Below, one piece after another: positions 27,228 through 37,558 of a stretch of 64,000 nucleotides of DNA. The DNA lies in the NCBI GenBank assembly GCA_021768245.1, contig JAETNO010000009.1, positions 26,598 to 90,597 on the forward strand, read 5' to 3'. Under the pieces are notes generated by a model. That model worked only from the letters and a program-made list of their open reading frames with translations, made no database searches and was not told the DNA's origin. Each line of letters starts with the position of its first letter. The stretch's first letter is position 1. A program made the translations under genes and the position numbers. This stretch comes from Bacteroidaceae bacterium (GTDB taxonomy: Bacteria; Bacteroidota; Bacteroidia; Bacteroidales; Muribaculaceae).

Positions 27228-27617
27228 TTATACGCGACGGCGCTTGGGAGGACGGCAACCGTTGTGGGGAAGCGGAGTTACGTCAATGATTTCAGTAACT
27301 TCGATGCCTGCACCGTGAACGGTACGGATAGCTGATTCGCGACCGTTGCCGGGACCCTTGACGTAGGCTTTCACCTTGCGGAGTCCGAGGTCGTAAGCGA
27401 TTTTAGCGCAATCCTGAGCTGCCATCTGTGCGGCATAGGGAGTGTTCTTCTTAGAGCCACGGAATCCCATCTTGCCTGCGGAAGACCAAGAGATAACCTG
27501 ACCTTCAGAGTTGGCTAAGCACACAATGATGTTGTTGAAAGACGAGTGAACGTGAAGCTGACCGGCGGCGTCAACCTTGACGTTTCTTTTCTTTGCTGCG
27601 ACTGTCTTTTTTGCCAT
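27228..27617 (-). CDS. rpsK: 30S ribosomal protein S11
   Basis: 129-residue S11 of the 30S platform ([20 protein letters not shown] and [13 protein letters not shown] at the C-terminus, as in all S11). 9 nt after rpsM. Confidence 0.97.
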   Translation of the reverse strand: MAKKTVAAKKRNVKVDAAGQLHVHSSFNNIIVCLANSEGQVISWSSAGKMGFRGSKKNTPYAAQMAAQDCAKIAYDLGLRKVKAYVKGPGNGRESAIRTVHGAGIEVTEIIDVTPLPHNGCRPPKRRRV

Positions 27618-27626
27618 GTTGATTTA

Positions 27627-28007
27627 TTATTTAGTAGCTTTTTTCTTGTTAGCAACAGTTTTCTTGCGACCCTTGCGAGTACGGGCATTGTTCTTAGTGC
27701 TCTGTCCACGCACGGGGAGACCGTTACGATGACGGATGCCGCGATAGCAACCGATGTCCATGAGACGCTTGATGTTGAGCTGGATTTCGCTGCGGAGATC
27801 GCCTTCAACCTTATAGTCAGAGCCGATAACTTCACGAACCTTGGCTGCCTGGTCATCGCTCCAGTCCTTGACTTTGATATTCACGTCAACGCCGGCCTTG
27901 TCGAGAATCGACTTGGCTGCGCTGCGTCCGATACCAAAAATATAGGTCAGGGCGATTTCACCTCTTTTGTTCTGGGGGAGGTCAACTCCCACGATTCTTA
28001 CTGCCAT
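27627..28007 (-). CDS. rpsM: 30S ribosomal protein S13
   Basis: 126-residue S13 of the 30S head, which touches the P-site tRNA and the 50S bridge. Start [20 protein letters not shown] and C-terminal [17 protein letters not shown] are diagnostic. First gene of the alpha group; a -7 box lies 33 nt upstream. Confidence 0.97.
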   Translation of the reverse strand: MAVRIVGVDLPQNKRGEIALTYIFGIGRSAAKSILDKAGVDVNIKVKDWSDDQAAKVREVIGSDYKVEGDLRSEIQLNIKRLMDIGCYRGIRHRNGLPVRGQSTKNNARTRKGRKKTVANKKKATK

Positions 28008-28039
28008 ATAATTACTTGATTACTTGACTAAAATTTTTG

Positions 28040-28047
28040 CAAAGGTA
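28040..28047 (-). promoter_or_regulatory. -7 box TACCTTTG before rpsM
   Basis: TACCTTTG on the minus strand, about 33 nt before rpsM and inside a 160-nt spacer, suggests that the alpha genes (rpsM-rpsK-rpsD-rpoA-rplQ) can start from their own promoter. No -33 TTG at the standard spacing. Confidence 0.45.
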
Positions 28048-28167
28048 ATACTTTTTTGCTGACCGCGAAGCAGATAGGCGCCAATATGAAACACTTATTA
28101 GGAATCATTGAGAAATATTAACCAATAAGAGCCTATAATTGAGCTGACCTGAACACGGCCAACCCTA

Positions 28168-28284
28168 TTAACCCTGACGCTGCTTGTATTTAGGGTTTTT
28201 CTTGTTTATGACGTAAAGACGTCCCTTGCGGCGCACGATTTTGCTGTCGGGAGTGCGCTTTTTAACTGAAGCTCTTACTTTCAT
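28168..28284 (-). CDS. rpmJ: 50S ribosomal protein L36, zinc-free form
   Basis: 38 residues, starting [10 protein letters not shown] and ending NPKYKQRQG, the L36 signature. The zinc ligands of the classic form (three Cys and one His) are replaced: TPDS at the CxxC place, VIN at the third Cys and PKY in place of PKH. It is therefore a zinc-independent L36. It lies between infA and rpsM in the usual order. Confidence 0.93.
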   Translation of the reverse strand: MKVRASVKKRTPDSKIVRRKGRLYVINKKNPKYKQRQG

Positions 28285-28377
28285 TGTATTTTTGAATTGA
28301 TATTGATTTGTTGTGTTGTTTGCTTCGCATTTCCATCCTAAAAAACTGCGGATAAAAACGCATTTTGCATTGAAAGG

Positions 28378-28596
28378 CTACTTATAACGGAAAGCGATAC
28401 GTCCTTTCGAGAGATCGTAGGGCGACATCTCCACTTTCACCTTATCGCCGGGAAGAATCTTTATATAATGCATGCGCATCTTGCCGGAGATATGGGCAGT
28501 AATCTCATGACCGTTCTCAAGTTCGACGCGGAACATTGCATTTGACAAGGCTTCGACGATTGTTCCGTCCAGTTCGATTGCAGCTTGTTTTGCCAT
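28378..28596 (-). CDS. infA: Translation initiation factor IF-1
   Basis: 72-residue single OB-fold protein ([20 protein letters not shown], and the end GRIAFRYK), which binds the 30S A site during initiation. Between map and rpmJ. Confidence 0.97.
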   Translation of the reverse strand: MAKQAAIELDGTIVEALSNAMFRVELENGHEITAHISGKMRMHYIKILPGDKVKVEMSPYDLSKGRIAFRYK

Positions 28597-28623
28597 AAAT
28601 ATGATATACAGACAATTTAATGA

Positions 28624-29406
28624 TTAGATGAATCTATCTCCGAGAGCTTCCTCGATGTAATCGAAAGTCGTAAGGATTTCGGGCCCCTGGGCATCGATTG
28701 CTATGGTGTGCTCATAATGAGCGGAAGGCTTGCGGTCTTTGGTGCGACACTGCCAACCGTCCTTCTCTATTACGATGTTGCGGCTCCCGAGGTTAATCAT
28801 AGGCTCTATGCATATGCACATGCCTTTCTTCAATACGGGGCCACATCCGCGGCGACCATAGTTGGGGACTTCAGGGTCCTCGTGCATCTTGCGACCGATG
28901 CCATGCCCGCACATCTCGCGGACAACGGTGTAGCCATGACGCTCGCAGTAGGTCTGGACCGTATTGGCGATATCCCCTATACGTTTCCCTTCCTGGGCCG
29001 CAGCAATTCCCTTGTAAAGGGATTCCTTGGTGACCTTGCATAAGGCAAGGACTTCAGGGGCAACTTCACCGACAGGGAATGTATAGCACATGTCGCCATT
29101 GTAACCGTCAAGCTCCACCACGGTATCGATACCTATTATATCGCCGTCTCGAAGCTCATAGCCCGAAGGGAAACCATGGACAACGGTTTCGTTGACTTCA
29201 ATACACAGTGTGCCCGGAAAACCTCCGTAGCCGAGACAGGCAGGTTTACCTCCATTGTCGCGCATGAAGTCGCGCGCAATATTGTCGAGGTGACGGGTAG
29301 TCACGCCCGGAGCCACCCACTTGGCAACTTCGCCAAGTGTGCGGCTCACAAGCGTGCATGCCTGTCGCATCTTTTCGATTTCTTCGGGTGTCTTGAGATA
29401 AATCAT
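28624..29406 (-). CDS. map: Methionine aminopeptidase, type I
   Basis: 260-residue enzyme that removes the initiator Met. The metal-binding set is visible: GIDTVVELDGYNGDMC (two Asp), the HGIGRKMHEDP His, IEPM Glu and the final Glu in HYEHTIAI. No SH3 extension, so the basic type Ia. The adk gene often found between secY and map is absent. Confidence 0.96.
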   Translation of the reverse strand: MIYLKTPEEIEKMRQACTLVSRTLGEVAKWVAPGVTTRHLDNIARDFMRDNGGKPACLGYGGFPGTLCIEVNETVVHGFPSGYELRDGDIIGIDTVVELDGYNGDMCYTFPVGEVAPEVLALCKVTKESLYKGIAAAQEGKRIGDIANTVQTYCERHGYTVVREMCGHGIGRKMHEDPEVPNYGRRGCGPVLKKGMCICIEPMINLGSRNIVIEKDGWQCRTKDRKPSAHYEHTIAIDAQGPEILTTFDYIEEALGDRFI

Positions 29407-29448
29407 TTATCTAAAGAATGAATCTGCGATAATCGGAGGACTGGTGGA

Positions 29449-30798
29449 TTAGTAGGCAGAGCCTGTGGTACGGCCCTTAATCTTGCCATCTTTCATAAGG
29501 CCATCATAGTGGTGCATCATCAAGTGGCTCTCAATCTGCTGGAGTGTGTCGAGGACAACTCCGACAAGAATCAGGAGCGAAGTTCCACCGAAGAACTGCG
29601 CGAAGTTCTGGCTTATGCCGAAGAAACGCGCGAAAGCCGGGAGAATAGCCACGATGCCAAGGAAAAGTGAACCGGGAAGAGTGATTCGCGACATGATTGA
29701 GTCGAGATACTCTGCAGTTTTCTTTCCGGGTTTCACACCAGGGATGAAACCATTGTTGCGCTTCATGTCCTCAGCCATCTGGGTGGGACGCACCGTAACG
29801 GCTGTGTAGAAATATGTAAAGGCTACAATAAGAATGAAATAAACAAGATTGTACCAGAATCCGTTGATGTCAGAGAAAGCGGCATAGAAACCTGAAGAGC
29901 CTTCAGAGCTTCCGAAACCGGCGAGCGTGATGGGGATGAACATGATTGCCTGGGCAAAGATAATCGGCATCACACCGGCAGCATTGACCTTCAAGGGGAT
30001 GTACTGGCGGGCGCCTCCATACTGACGGTTTCCGACAATACGCTTGGCATATTGCACGGGCACCTTGCGGGTTCCCTGAACGAGAAGGACAGCACCGACT
30101 GTGACAGCGAAAAGGAGGATAATCTCGACCACGAACATGATAAGACCGCCCTGGCTGCCGGTCGCACCCGGGAGACGGCTTGTGAATTCATAGAAGAGGG
30201 CTCCCGGAAGACGGGCAATGATACCAACGAGAATGATGAAGGAGATACCATTGCCGATACCGCGGTCAGTGATGCGCTCGCCGAGCCACATGATGAACAT
30301 AGAGCCGGCCGCAAGGATTACAGTAAGGAAAGCTATAGTCCAAAAGCCCATGTGGGCACCGCCTGTGGCGGCACTCACCTGGACCTGGAGATTTATAAGA
30401 TATGCAGGACCCTGGAGCAGAAGAATCAGCACGGTCAGATAGCGTGTGTACTGGCTGAGTTTCTGGCGTCCGCTTTCGCCCTCGCTCTGCATCTTCTGGA
30501 AAGAAGGGAGCACCATGCCGAGCAACTGAATCACGATTGACGCAGTGATGTAGGGCATGATACCGAGGGCGAAGATTGAGGCCTGAGAGAATGCACCTCC
30601 CGAGAACATGTCGAGAAGCTGCATCAGACCGCTCTTATTGGTGAACTTCGAGAGTGCGTCGAGGTCTTCAGGCGAGATGCCGGGAAGGACGACGTAGCAC
30701 CCGAGACGATAGACGAGTACCAACAGAAGGGTGACGAGAATACGCTTTCTCAGTTCCTCAATGGTCCAGATGTTACGGATTGTTTCAATAAATCTCAT
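29449..30798 (-). CDS. secY: Preprotein translocase subunit SecY
   Basis: 449-residue channel of the Sec translocon with ten membrane segments. Typical sequences include LGIMPYITASIVIQLL, the loop GITDRGIGNGISFII (here ERITDRGIGNGISF) and VPVQYAKRIVG. Between map and rplO; expression with the ribosomal genes is standard. Confidence 0.97.
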   Translation of the reverse strand: MRFIETIRNIWTIEELRKRILVTLLLVLVYRLGCYVVLPGISPEDLDALSKFTNKSGLMQLLDMFSGGAFSQASIFALGIMPYITASIVIQLLGMVLPSFQKMQSEGESGRQKLSQYTRYLTVLILLLQGPAYLINLQVQVSAATGGAHMGFWTIAFLTVILAAGSMFIMWLGERITDRGIGNGISFIILVGIIARLPGALFYEFTSRLPGATGSQGGLIMFVVEIILLFAVTVGAVLLVQGTRKVPVQYAKRIVGNRQYGGARQYIPLKVNAAGVMPIIFAQAIMFIPITLAGFGSSEGSSGFYAAFSDINGFWYNLVYFILIVAFTYFYTAVTVRPTQMAEDMKRNNGFIPGVKPGKKTAEYLDSIMSRITLPGSLFLGIVAILPAFARFFGISQNFAQFFGGTSLLILVGVVLDTLQQIESHLMMHHYDGLMKDGKIKGRTTGSAY

Positions 30799-30815
30799 TT
30801 CGAGGAGAAGGGGGA

Positions 30816-31262
30816 TTAAATTTTATTGATAGAGCCGCCGGCTTCAACGATAGCTTTCTCGGCAGAAGCGGAGAAGGCATTTGCCTCCACGACGAGTTTT
30901 TTGGTAAGCTTGCCGTTGCCAAGAATCTTGACGGGCTGCTTGCCATTCACGATGCCAGCCGCAACGAGTTCTGCAACGCCGATTTTCTCAAGGTTGGCGC
31001 TCTCAGCGAGCTGCTCGAGGTCAGCAAGGTTGACAGGCTTGTACTCTGTACGGTTGAGGGGTTTGAAACCGAATTTCGGGAGACGGCGCTGAAGAGGCAT
31101 CTGGCCACCTTCAAAACCTATTTTACGGCTGTAGCCAGAACGGGACTTAGCACCTTTGTGACCACGGGTGGATGTTCCACCTTTACCGGAACCGGGACCA
31201 CGGCCAATACGGGTTTTCTTCTGGACTGAGCCTACAGCGGGTTTTAAATTGCTTAAATCCAT
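30816..31262 (-). CDS. rplO: 50S ribosomal protein L15
   Basis: 148-residue L15, which binds 23S rRNA late in assembly. The Gly-rich N-terminal extension (GRGPGSGKGGTSTRGHKGAK) and FEGGQMPLQRRLPK are diagnostic. 17 nt before secY. Confidence 0.97.
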   Translation of the reverse strand: MDLSNLKPAVGSVQKKTRIGRGPGSGKGGTSTRGHKGAKSRSGYSRKIGFEGGQMPLQRRLPKFGFKPLNRTEYKPVNLADLEQLAESANLEKIGVAELVAAGIVNGKQPVKILGNGKLTKKLVVEANAFSASAEKAIVEAGGSINKI

Positions 31263-31286
31263 AGTTGTGTTGATGATTTTTAGAAA

Positions 31287-31466
31287 TTAGGCGTTGGTCA
31301 CTTCTACCAAGTGGCGTACTGCTTTAACCATACCCATTATCGAGGGGGTGTCCTCAAGGATAACGGAGTGGTGCATTTTCTTCAAGCCGAGAGCATCGAG
31401 AGTGCGCTTCTGTACGGCAGGAGCGTTGATGCGGCTCTTAATCTGGGTGATTTTAATTTTTGCCAT
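31287..31466 (-). CDS. rpmD: 50S ribosomal protein L30
   Basis: 59 residues, MAKIKITQIKSRINAPAVQK..., with the L30 ferredoxin-like fold pattern and the segment LGLKKMHHSVILEDTPSIMG. Found by translating the gap between rpsE and rplO, the usual place of rpmD. Confidence 0.95.
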   Translation of the reverse strand: MAKIKITQIKSRINAPAVQKRTLDALGLKKMHHSVILEDTPSIMGMVKAVRHLVEVTNA

Positions 31467-31482
31467 CTGATATTATGGAAGA

Positions 31483-32001
31483 TTAGCCGTTAAACACTTT
31501 TTCGATAGAGATACCGCGGTTCTGAGCCACCTGTGCGGGCGAGCGCATTTCACCGAGAGCGGCGATGGTAGCTTTCACGAGGTTGTGGGGGTTGGATGAG
31601 CCCTTTGATTTTGCGAGCACGTCAGTGATGCCGACGCTTTCAAGCACTGCACGCATAGCGCCACCGGCCTTCACACCGGTACCGTGGCTTGCGGGCTTGA
31701 GAATCACTCGCGAACCGCCGAACTTGGATTCCTGTTCGTGGGGAATGGTGCCGCGGTGAACGGGAACCTTGATGAGGTTTTTCTTAGCGGCTTCAACGCC
31801 CTTGGCGATGGCAGCCTGAACTTCATTGGCCTTTCCGAGACCCCAGCCTACGATGCCGTTTTCGTTACCGACAACGACAATGGCTGCGAAAGTGAAGGTG
31901 CGACCACCTTTTGTCACCTTGGTGACGCGGTTGATGGCAACGAGACGATCCTTGAGTTCGAGATCGTTAGTGGATTTAACTTTATTGTTCTTATTTGCCA
32001 T
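31483..32001 (-). CDS. rpsE: 30S ribosomal protein S5
   Basis: 172-residue S5, important for decoding accuracy and mRNA unwinding. The N-terminal double-strand RNA-binding domain ([20 protein letters not shown]) and [15 protein letters not shown] are diagnostic. 6 nt after rplR. Confidence 0.97.
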   Translation of the reverse strand: MANKNNKVKSTNDLELKDRLVAINRVTKVTKGGRTFTFAAIVVVGNENGIVGWGLGKANEVQAAIAKGVEAAKKNLIKVPVHRGTIPHEQESKFGGSRVILKPASHGTGVKAGGAMRAVLESVGITDVLAKSKGSSNPHNLVKATIAALGEMRSPAQVAQNRGISIEKVFNG

Positions 32002-32007
32002 ATTATC

Positions 32008-32349
32008 TTAGAATTTAAGGCCGCCTTTACGTGCGGCGTCAGCCAATGATTTTACTCTGCCGTGGAAGAGGTAACCGTTACGGTCGAAAACGACTTCGGT
32101 GACGCCTGCTGCGAGAGCTTTCTGAGCGATAGCTTCGCCGACCTTGGCTGCGATTTCACACTTGGTGCCCTCTTCGATGCCCTTTGACGATGTGGCGCAT
32201 ATAGTAGTGCCGGCGAGGTCGTCGATGAGCTGGACATAAATCTGCTTGTTGCTACGGAATACCGTCATGCGGGGACGTGCGGCGGTGCCGGAAATCTTAC
32301 CGCGGATGCGGGCTTTGATTTTATTTCTACGCTGTATCTTAGAAACCAT
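32008..32349 (-). CDS. rplR: 50S ribosomal protein L18
   Basis: 113 residues; binds 5S rRNA ([15 protein letters not shown] and [20 protein letters not shown]). The frame is open from 32361, but the start at 32349 ([18 protein letters not shown]) fits the family better and lies 17 nt after rplF. Confidence 0.95.
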   Translation of the reverse strand: MVSKIQRRNKIKARIRGKISGTAARPRMTVFRSNKQIYVQLIDDLAGTTICATSSKGIEEGTKCEIAAKVGEAIAQKALAAGVTEVVFDRNGYLFHGRVKSLADAARKGGLKF

Positions 32350-32366
32350 AGTTTTAATCAATTTAA

Positions 32367-32924
32367 TTATTTAGCACTTGCCGACTTACCCGACTTGCGA
32401 CGGATAACTTCGCCCACAAACTTGATACCTTTGCCCTTGTAGGGTTCGGGCTTGCGGAGTGAACGGATCTTTGCACAAACCTGGCCGAGGAGCTGCTTGT
32501 CGTCGCTCTCAAGGATGATGAGAGGATTCTTGTTACGCTCGCTCTTGGCTTCGACCTTAACTTCGGGGGGAAGCTTGATATATATAGCGTGTGAGAAACC
32601 GAGCGAGAGTTCGAGAACCTGGCCTGTGGCTGCTGCGCGGTAGCCCACACCGACTAATTCCATTTCCTTGCGATAGCCTGTCGACACGCCGACAACCATG
32701 TTGTGGAGAAGGGCGCGGTAGAGACCGTGCTGAGCGCGGTGTTCGCGGTCGTCGCTCGGACGGGTGACTACGAGGTGGTTGCCTTCAACCTTAACTTCAA
32801 GGTCGGAGTTGACTTTCTGTGTGAGGGTTCCTTTAGGACCTTTTACGGTTACTACATTATCCTTGTCAACGGTGACAGTGACACCGGCAGGGATTTCAAT
32901 GGGAGCTTTACCTATACGTGACAT
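32367..32924 (-). CDS. rplF: 50S ribosomal protein L6
   Basis: 185-residue L6 near the factor-binding site, with two related halves and the C-terminal signature [10 protein letters not shown]. Starts [17 protein letters not shown]. 22 nt after rpsH. Confidence 0.97.
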   Translation of the reverse strand: MSRIGKAPIEIPAGVTVTVDKDNVVTVKGPKGTLTQKVNSDLEVKVEGNHLVVTRPSDDREHRAQHGLYRALLHNMVVGVSTGYRKEMELVGVGYRAAATGQVLELSLGFSHAIYIKLPPEVKVEAKSERNKNPLIILESDDKQLLGQVCAKIRSLRKPEPYKGKGIKFVGEVIRRKSGKSASAK

Positions 32925-32946
32925 AATTCTGTATCCTCCTTATTGA

Positions 32947-33345
32947 TTAGTAAACGTAGCAAAGGACCTCGCCACCAATCTTGAGGTCGCGGGCCTTCTT
33001 GTTAGTCATCACACCCTTCGAGGTCGAGAGGATGGCGATGCCGAGTCCGTTCAACACACGAGGCATATCTTTGTAGCCGGTATAACGGCGGAGACCGGGA
33101 CGGGAAACGCGCTGAAGGTTCTTGATGGCGTTAACCTTGTCAACCGGATCATACTTGAGGGCAATCTTGATTGTGCCCGCGGGATTTTCGCCCTCCTCAA
33201 ACTTATAGTTGAGGATGTAGCCTTGTTCGAAGAGAATCTTGGTGATTTCTCTCTTCAAGTTTGAGGCAGGAATCTCGACCACACGGTGGTTGGCCTTGAT
33301 TGCATTTCTCAATCTTGTCAGATAATCTGCTATAGGATCAGTCAT
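32947..33345 (-). CDS. rpsH: 30S ribosomal protein S8
   Basis: 132-residue S8, a primary 16S rRNA binder (MTDPIADYLTRLRNA and LSTSKGVMTNKKARD). In E. coli S8 represses the spc operon. Here a 228-nt structured spacer lies directly before rpsH. Confidence 0.97.
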   Translation of the reverse strand: MTDPIADYLTRLRNAIKANHRVVEIPASNLKREITKILFEQGYILNYKFEEGENPAGTIKIALKYDPVDKVNAIKNLQRVSRPGLRRYTGYKDMPRVLNGLGIAILSTSKGVMTNKKARDLKIGGEVLCYVY

Positions 33346-33573
33346 TTTGAAAAATGTTTAAATTGATTGGGATTTTCCCAACAATATTTAATACTCACTG
33401 TGATTCGTTGGAGCTTTGGAGAGGAAGAGAGTGGCGGGATTTTCCTTTCGTCGGACGGCTGCGGCTCCCCTGCCCTATGGGATTGTCGAGTAACTTTTCA
33501 GGCGGGCGGGAGAAGATAACCGCTTAGAGGTAACGACTCTCGAGCCGTCGGACTCTGAAGGAAAAAGCGTGGC
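33346..33573 (-). promoter_or_regulatory. Structured spacer before rpsH, candidate S8 leader
   Basis: A 228-nt gene-free stretch within the spc genes. The hairpin TTGGGA-TTT-TCCCAA (33367-33381) has a perfect 6-bp stem 21 nt before the rpsH start. A long-range pairing joins 33450-33460 and 33543-33553 (10 of 11 bases complementary). Placement suggests feedback control by S8; that is inference. Confidence 0.4.
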
Positions 33574-33843
33574 TTACCAGGAAGCTTTCTTCACACCGGG
33601 GATAAGGCCGGCTGAAGCCATTTCACGGAACTGGATACGGGAAATGCCAAACTGACGCATGTAGCCTTTCGGACGGCCAGTAATCGAGCAGCGGTTGTGG
33701 AGACGCACTGTCGAAGCGTTCTTGGGAAGAAGCTGGAGAGCTTCATAGTCACCTGCGGCTTTGAGTTCGGCTTTCTTCTTGGCATATTTGGCTACGAGCT
33801 TGGCGCGTTTCACCTCGCGTGCCTTCATTGATTCTTTTGCCAT
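33574..33843 (-). CDS. rpsN: 30S ribosomal protein S14 (zinc-free, long form)
   Basis: 89 residues, the long S14 type without the CxxC zinc motif ([39 protein letters not shown]). 9 nt after rplE. Confidence 0.97.
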   Translation of the reverse strand: MAKESMKAREVKRAKLVAKYAKKKAELKAAGDYEALQLLPKNASTVRLHNRCSITGRPKGYMRQFGISRIQFREMASAGLIPGVKKASW

Positions 33844-33852
33844 AGGGGATGC

Positions 33853-34404
33853 TTAGTTTTTAGCGTTTTTGAAAGGGAGACCAAATTCCTTGAGAAGAGC
33901 ATAACCTTCTTCGTCGGTGTTAGCCGATGTCACGAAAGTGATGTTCATACCCATGAGCTTGCTGATGGTATCGATGTTGATTTCAGGGAAGATAATCTGC
34001 TCTGTGATGCCGAGAGTGTAGTTGCCACGGCCATCGAGCTTGCCTTCGATACCCTTGAAGTCGCGGATACGGGGGAGAGCCACACGGATGAGGCGTTCAA
34101 GGAATTCATACATTTTATCACGACGGAGAGTCACCATCACGCCGATAGGCATCTTTTTGCGGACCTTGAAGTTGGAGATGTCCTTCCTTGAGAGGGTAGC
34201 AACGGCTTTCTGACCGGTGATTGCAGTGAGCTCGTTGATTGCTGTCTCAATGATTTTCTTGTCCTGTGTTGCGGCGCCGAGACCCTGATTGATTACAATC
34301 TTCTTCAGCTTGGGCACCTGCATGGGAGTGGTGTAGCTGAATTTCTCGGTCAGGGCGGGAACGATGCGTTCCTTATAGTCATTTTTAACTGTCTGGGTAC
34401 TCAT
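33853..34404 (-). CDS. rplE: 50S ribosomal protein L5
   Basis: 183-residue L5, which binds 5S rRNA and contacts the P-site tRNA ([33 protein letters not shown]). Its start overlaps the rplX stop by 1 nt. Confidence 0.97.
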   Translation of the reverse strand: MSTQTVKNDYKERIVPALTEKFSYTTPMQVPKLKKIVINQGLGAATQDKKIIETAINELTAITGQKAVATLSRKDISNFKVRKKMPIGVMVTLRRDKMYEFLERLIRVALPRIRDFKGIEGKLDGRGNYTLGITEQIIFPEINIDTISKLMGMNITFVTSANTDEEGYALLKEFGLPFKNAKN

Positions 34405-34724
34405 TATTTAATTTCCTCCCCTGATTTTTTAGCGATTCTTATTAACTGGCCTTTCTCATCGCGGCGGCAGCTGATGCGGGTCGGCTTTCCGCTTTTGGGG
34501 TCGATGAGTGAAAGGTTGGAGATGTGGACGGGTGCTTCCATCTTCACGAGGCCACCCTGAGGGTGCTGTGCGTTGGGCTTGGTAGCTTTAGTCACCACGT
34601 TGATGCCCTCAACGATGGCTTTCTGCTTCTGCACGAGAACCTTGAGCACACGACCCTCCTTGCCACGGTCTTCGCCGGCAAGAACATAGACGATGTCGCC
34701 TTTTTTGATATGTGATTTGCTCAT
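34404..34724 (-). CDS. rplX: 50S ribosomal protein L24
   Basis: 106-residue L24, an assembly initiator with a KOW motif ([20 protein letters not shown]). 31 nt after rplN. Confidence 0.97.
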   Translation of the reverse strand: MSKSHIKKGDIVYVLAGEDRGKEGRVLKVLVQKQKAIVEGINVVTKATKPNAQHPQGGLVKMEAPVHISNLSLIDPKSGKPTRISCRRDEKGQLIRIAKKSGEEIK

Positions 34725-34755
34725 TACGTTTGCTGTTTTTGACGGTTAAGAATGA

Positions 34756-35124
34756 TTAGAGGACCTCGGGGGCGAGTGAAACGATTTTCATCTGGTTTGC
34801 CGCGCGGAGTTCACGGGCAACCGGGCCGAAGATACGGGTTCCGCGGAGCTCGCCTGCATTGTTGAGGAGCACACAAGCGTTGTCGTCGAAGCGGATGTAT
34901 GAACCGTCGGGGCGGCGGATTTCCTTTTTGGTGCGGACAACCACTGCCTTCGACACTGTGCCTTTCTTAACGTCTGATGAAGGGATGACACTCTTGACAG
35001 AAACGACGATGATGTCACCTACAGAGGCATAACGACGGCCGGTTCCACCAAGGACGTGGATGCAGAGCGCTTCCTTTGCGCCACTGTTGTCGGCTACTGT
35101 TAAACGGCTTTCAGTCTGTATCAT
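34756..35124 (-). CDS. rplN: 50S ribosomal protein L14
   Basis: 122-residue L14 of the subunit interface ([34 protein letters not shown]). 3 nt after rpsQ. Confidence 0.97.
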   Translation of the reverse strand: MIQTESRLTVADNSGAKEALCIHVLGGTGRRYASVGDIIVVSVKSVIPSSDVKKGTVSKAVVVRTKKEIRRPDGSYIRFDDNACVLLNNAGELRGTRIFGPVARELRAANQMKIVSLAPEVL

Positions 35125-35127
35125 AGT

Positions 35128-35385
35128 TTATTTCACTTTTTCAATGATTTCCACGAGGCGCCAGCGCTTAGTCTTGCTGAGGGGACGTGTCTCCATGAGG
35201 CGGACGGTGTCGCCGATAGAACATTCATTCTTCTCGTCGTGGGCGTGATATTTCTTAGTTTTATTGACAAATTTGCCATAGATGGGGTGCTTCTCCTTCC
35301 ATTTCACCATTACGGTGATGGTCTTGTCACCCTTGTTGCTTGAAACAACCCCGATGCGTTCTTTTCTTAAATTTCTCTTTTCCAT
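35128..35385 (-). CDS. rpsQ: 30S ribosomal protein S17
   Basis: 85-residue OB-fold S17 ([40 protein letters not shown]). 14 nt after rpmC. Confidence 0.97.
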   Translation of the reverse strand: MEKRNLRKERIGVVSSNKGDKTITVMVKWKEKHPIYGKFVNKTKKYHAHDEKNECSIGDTVRLMETRPLSKTKRWRLVEIIEKVK

Positions 35386-35399
35386 TTGATGTGGGGAGT

Positions 35400-35597
35400 T
35401 TATTTGTTGTTAAGTTCGCGCTGACGCAACTCAGTCTTTACGCGAGCGATAGCCTTACGTGCATGTGTAATCTTTGCGGGGCTGTCAAGAGGCGAGATTG
35501 CGTGGTTGATTTTGAGCTGGGCATAGTCCTTCTCCATTTCAGCCAGGCGGTCGCGGAGGTCTTGAGTGCTGACTTCTTTGTATGATTCTTTCTTCAT
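35400..35597 (-). CDS. rpmC: 50S ribosomal protein L29
   Basis: 65-residue two-helix L29 at the tunnel exit ([40 protein letters not shown]). Extra N-terminal MKKESYKEV. 6 nt after rplP. Confidence 0.96.
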   Translation of the reverse strand: MKKESYKEVSTQDLRDRLAEMEKDYAQLKINHAISPLDSPAKITHARKAIARVKTELRQRELNNK

Positions 35598-35603
35598 GAC
35601 GGG

Positions 35604-36035
35604 TTACACATTTTGAGTTGGGTCATAGTCGCGACGGACAATAAATTTGGTGGTCACGGGGAGTTTCTGAGCCGCGAGGCGGAGTGCTTCCTTGGCGATA
35701 TCATAGGAAACGCCTTCAACCTCGATGAGGATACGGCCGGGAGTCACAGGCGCAACGAATCCTTCGGGATTACCTTTACCTTTACCCATGCGGACCTCAG
35801 CGGGCTTCTTGGTGATGGGTTTGTCAGGGAAGATGCGAATCCAGATCTGACCCTGACGCTGCATATAACGTGTCACAGCGATACGGGCGGCTTCAATCTG
35901 GCGACCGGTGATCCACTTAGACTCGAGAGTCTTGATGCCGAACGAACCGAAGGCCAATTGGTTGCCACGCTGCGCTGTGCCTTTCATGCGGCCTTTCTGC
36001 GAGCGGCGAAATTTGGTTTTCTTAGGTTGTAACAT
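35604..36035 (-). CDS. rplP: 50S ribosomal protein L16
   Basis: 143-residue L16 near the A site ([34 protein letters not shown]). 24 nt after rpsC. Confidence 0.97.
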   Translation of the reverse strand: MLQPKKTKFRRSQKGRMKGTAQRGNQLAFGSFGIKTLESKWITGRQIEAARIAVTRYMQRQGQIWIRIFPDKPITKKPAEVRMGKGKGNPEGFVAPVTPGRILIEVEGVSYDIAKEALRLAAQKLPVTTKFIVRRDYDPTQNV

Positions 36036-36059
36036 TGTTTTGTTGAATCAATTGTGGGT

Positions 36060-36794
36060 TTAACGGTTGTTTTTTGGTTTGCGGAAACCGCCGCGACGGG
36101 GAGCACCGTTTGATGAAGCACCGCGGGAGTCCTTCTGGTTGGAAGTGTACTGGGGAGCGAGGTCACGCTTTCCGTAGACTTCGCCACGGCAGATCCATAC
36201 CTTCACGCCGATCACACCCACTTTGGTGTGGGCCTCTACGAGAGCGTAGTCGATATCGGCACGGAGTGTGTGGAGGGGTGTACGGCCTTCCTTGAACATC
36301 TCCGAACGTGCCATTTCAGCGCCATTGAGACGGCCTGAAACCTGCACCTTGATACCCTCTGCGCCGGCACGCATAGTGGAAGCCACAGCCATCTTGACAG
36401 CACGGCGGTAAGCAATCTTACCTTCAATCTGACGTGCGATGGTAGAAGCTACAATCTGCGCGTCGAGTTCGGGACGCTTTACTTCGTAGATGTTGATCTG
36501 GACATCCTTGTCGGTGATTTTCTTGAGCTCTTCCTTCAGCTTGTCGACCTCGGAGCCGCCCTTACCGATGATAAGACCGGGACGGGAGGTGCAGACAGTG
36601 ATGGTGATGAGCTTCATGGTGCGCTCGATTACGATGCGCGAAACGCTTGACTTTGCAAGGCGGACATTGAGATACTTGCGGAGTTTGGAGTCCTCGAGCA
36701 GAGTATCGCCGTAGTTCTTACCGCCATACCAGTTAGAGTCCCATCCACGGATAACTCCCAAGCGATTGCTGATTGGATTTACTTTCTGTCCCAT
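36060..36794 (-). CDS. rpsC: 30S ribosomal protein S3
   Basis: 244-residue S3 at the mRNA entry. The KH domain has [19 protein letters not shown]; the C-terminal domain has [21 protein letters not shown] basic, Gly/Arg-rich tail closes it. 3 nt after rplV. Confidence 0.97.
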   Translation of the reverse strand: MGQKVNPISNRLGVIRGWDSNWYGGKNYGDTLLEDSKLRKYLNVRLAKSSVSRIVIERTMKLITITVCTSRPGLIIGKGGSEVDKLKEELKKITDKDVQINIYEVKRPELDAQIVASTIARQIEGKIAYRRAVKMAVASTMRAGAEGIKVQVSGRLNGAEMARSEMFKEGRTPLHTLRADIDYALVEAHTKVGVIGVKVWICRGEVYGKRDLAPQYTSNQKDSRGASSNGAPRRGGFRKPKNNR

Positions 36795-36797
36795 TGT

Positions 36798-37208
36798 TTA
36801 AGCTTTAGCGTTTTTGTTATCAATTGTGTCAACAATCAATGTGACGTGGTTTGAGCGTTTGCGGATACGGTAGCCGCGGCCTTGGGGAGCGGTGCGCAGA
36901 CGCTTGAGCATGGGAGCACAGTTAACGTAGATTGTGCTTACATAGAGCTCGCCGGCGTCGGCTTTGCGTTCGTTCTTGGCCTCCCAGTTGGCGATAGCCG
37001 AACGGAGGAGTTTTTCGAGGCGGGCAGCCGCTTCCTTGTTTGAAAATTTCAGGATGCCGAGTGCACGGTTTACCTCTACCCCGCGCACCATGTCAGCGAC
37101 GAGGCGCATCTTTCGGGGGGAGGTGGGGACGTTGAGGAGCTTTGCGAAAGCTACCGTCTTCTGTTCGGCTTTCCTGAGGTCGGCTGAATTTCTTTTTCTT
37201 ACACCCAT
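36798..37208 (-). CDS. rplV: 50S ribosomal protein L22
   Basis: 136-residue L22 whose hairpin reaches into the exit tunnel ([40 protein letters not shown]). 54 nt after rpsS. Confidence 0.97.
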   Translation of the reverse strand: MGVRKRNSADLRKAEQKTVAFAKLLNVPTSPRKMRLVADMVRGVEVNRALGILKFSNKEAAARLEKLLRSAIANWEAKNERKADAGELYVSTIYVNCAPMLKRLRTAPQGRGYRIRKRSNHVTLIVDTIDNKNAKA

Positions 37209-37262
37209 TTTATTGTAATTCTTTTCTTTTTTACAAATGAATTAGTTATATCAGGGCCCAAA

Positions 37263-37532
37263 TTATTTCTTGCGGTTACCGGAGTGACCACGGAAGGTGC
37301 GGGTGGGAGCGAACTCACCGAGCTTGTGGCCGACCATGTTTTCAGTAACGTAGACAGGGATAAATTTGTTACCGTTGTGAACTGCGAAAGTGTGACCTAC
37401 AAATTCGGGAGCAATCATAGAAGCGCGGCTCCAGGTTTTGATGACCGACTTCTTACCGCTCTCTTCCATTGCAGCGACCTTCTTTTCGAGCTTCACGCTG
37501 ATAAACGGGCCTTTTTTTAATGAACGACTCAT
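37263..37532 (-). CDS. rpsS: 30S ribosomal protein S19
   Basis: 89-residue S19 of the 30S head ([37 protein letters not shown]). 26 nt after rplB. Confidence 0.97.
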   Translation of the reverse strand: MSRSLKKGPFISVKLEKKVAAMEESGKKSVIKTWSRASMIAPEFVGHTFAVHNGNKFIPVYVTENMVGHKLGEFAPTRTFRGHSGNRKK

Positions 37533-37558
37533 GATAAGTGTTGCTAATTTAAATCAGA

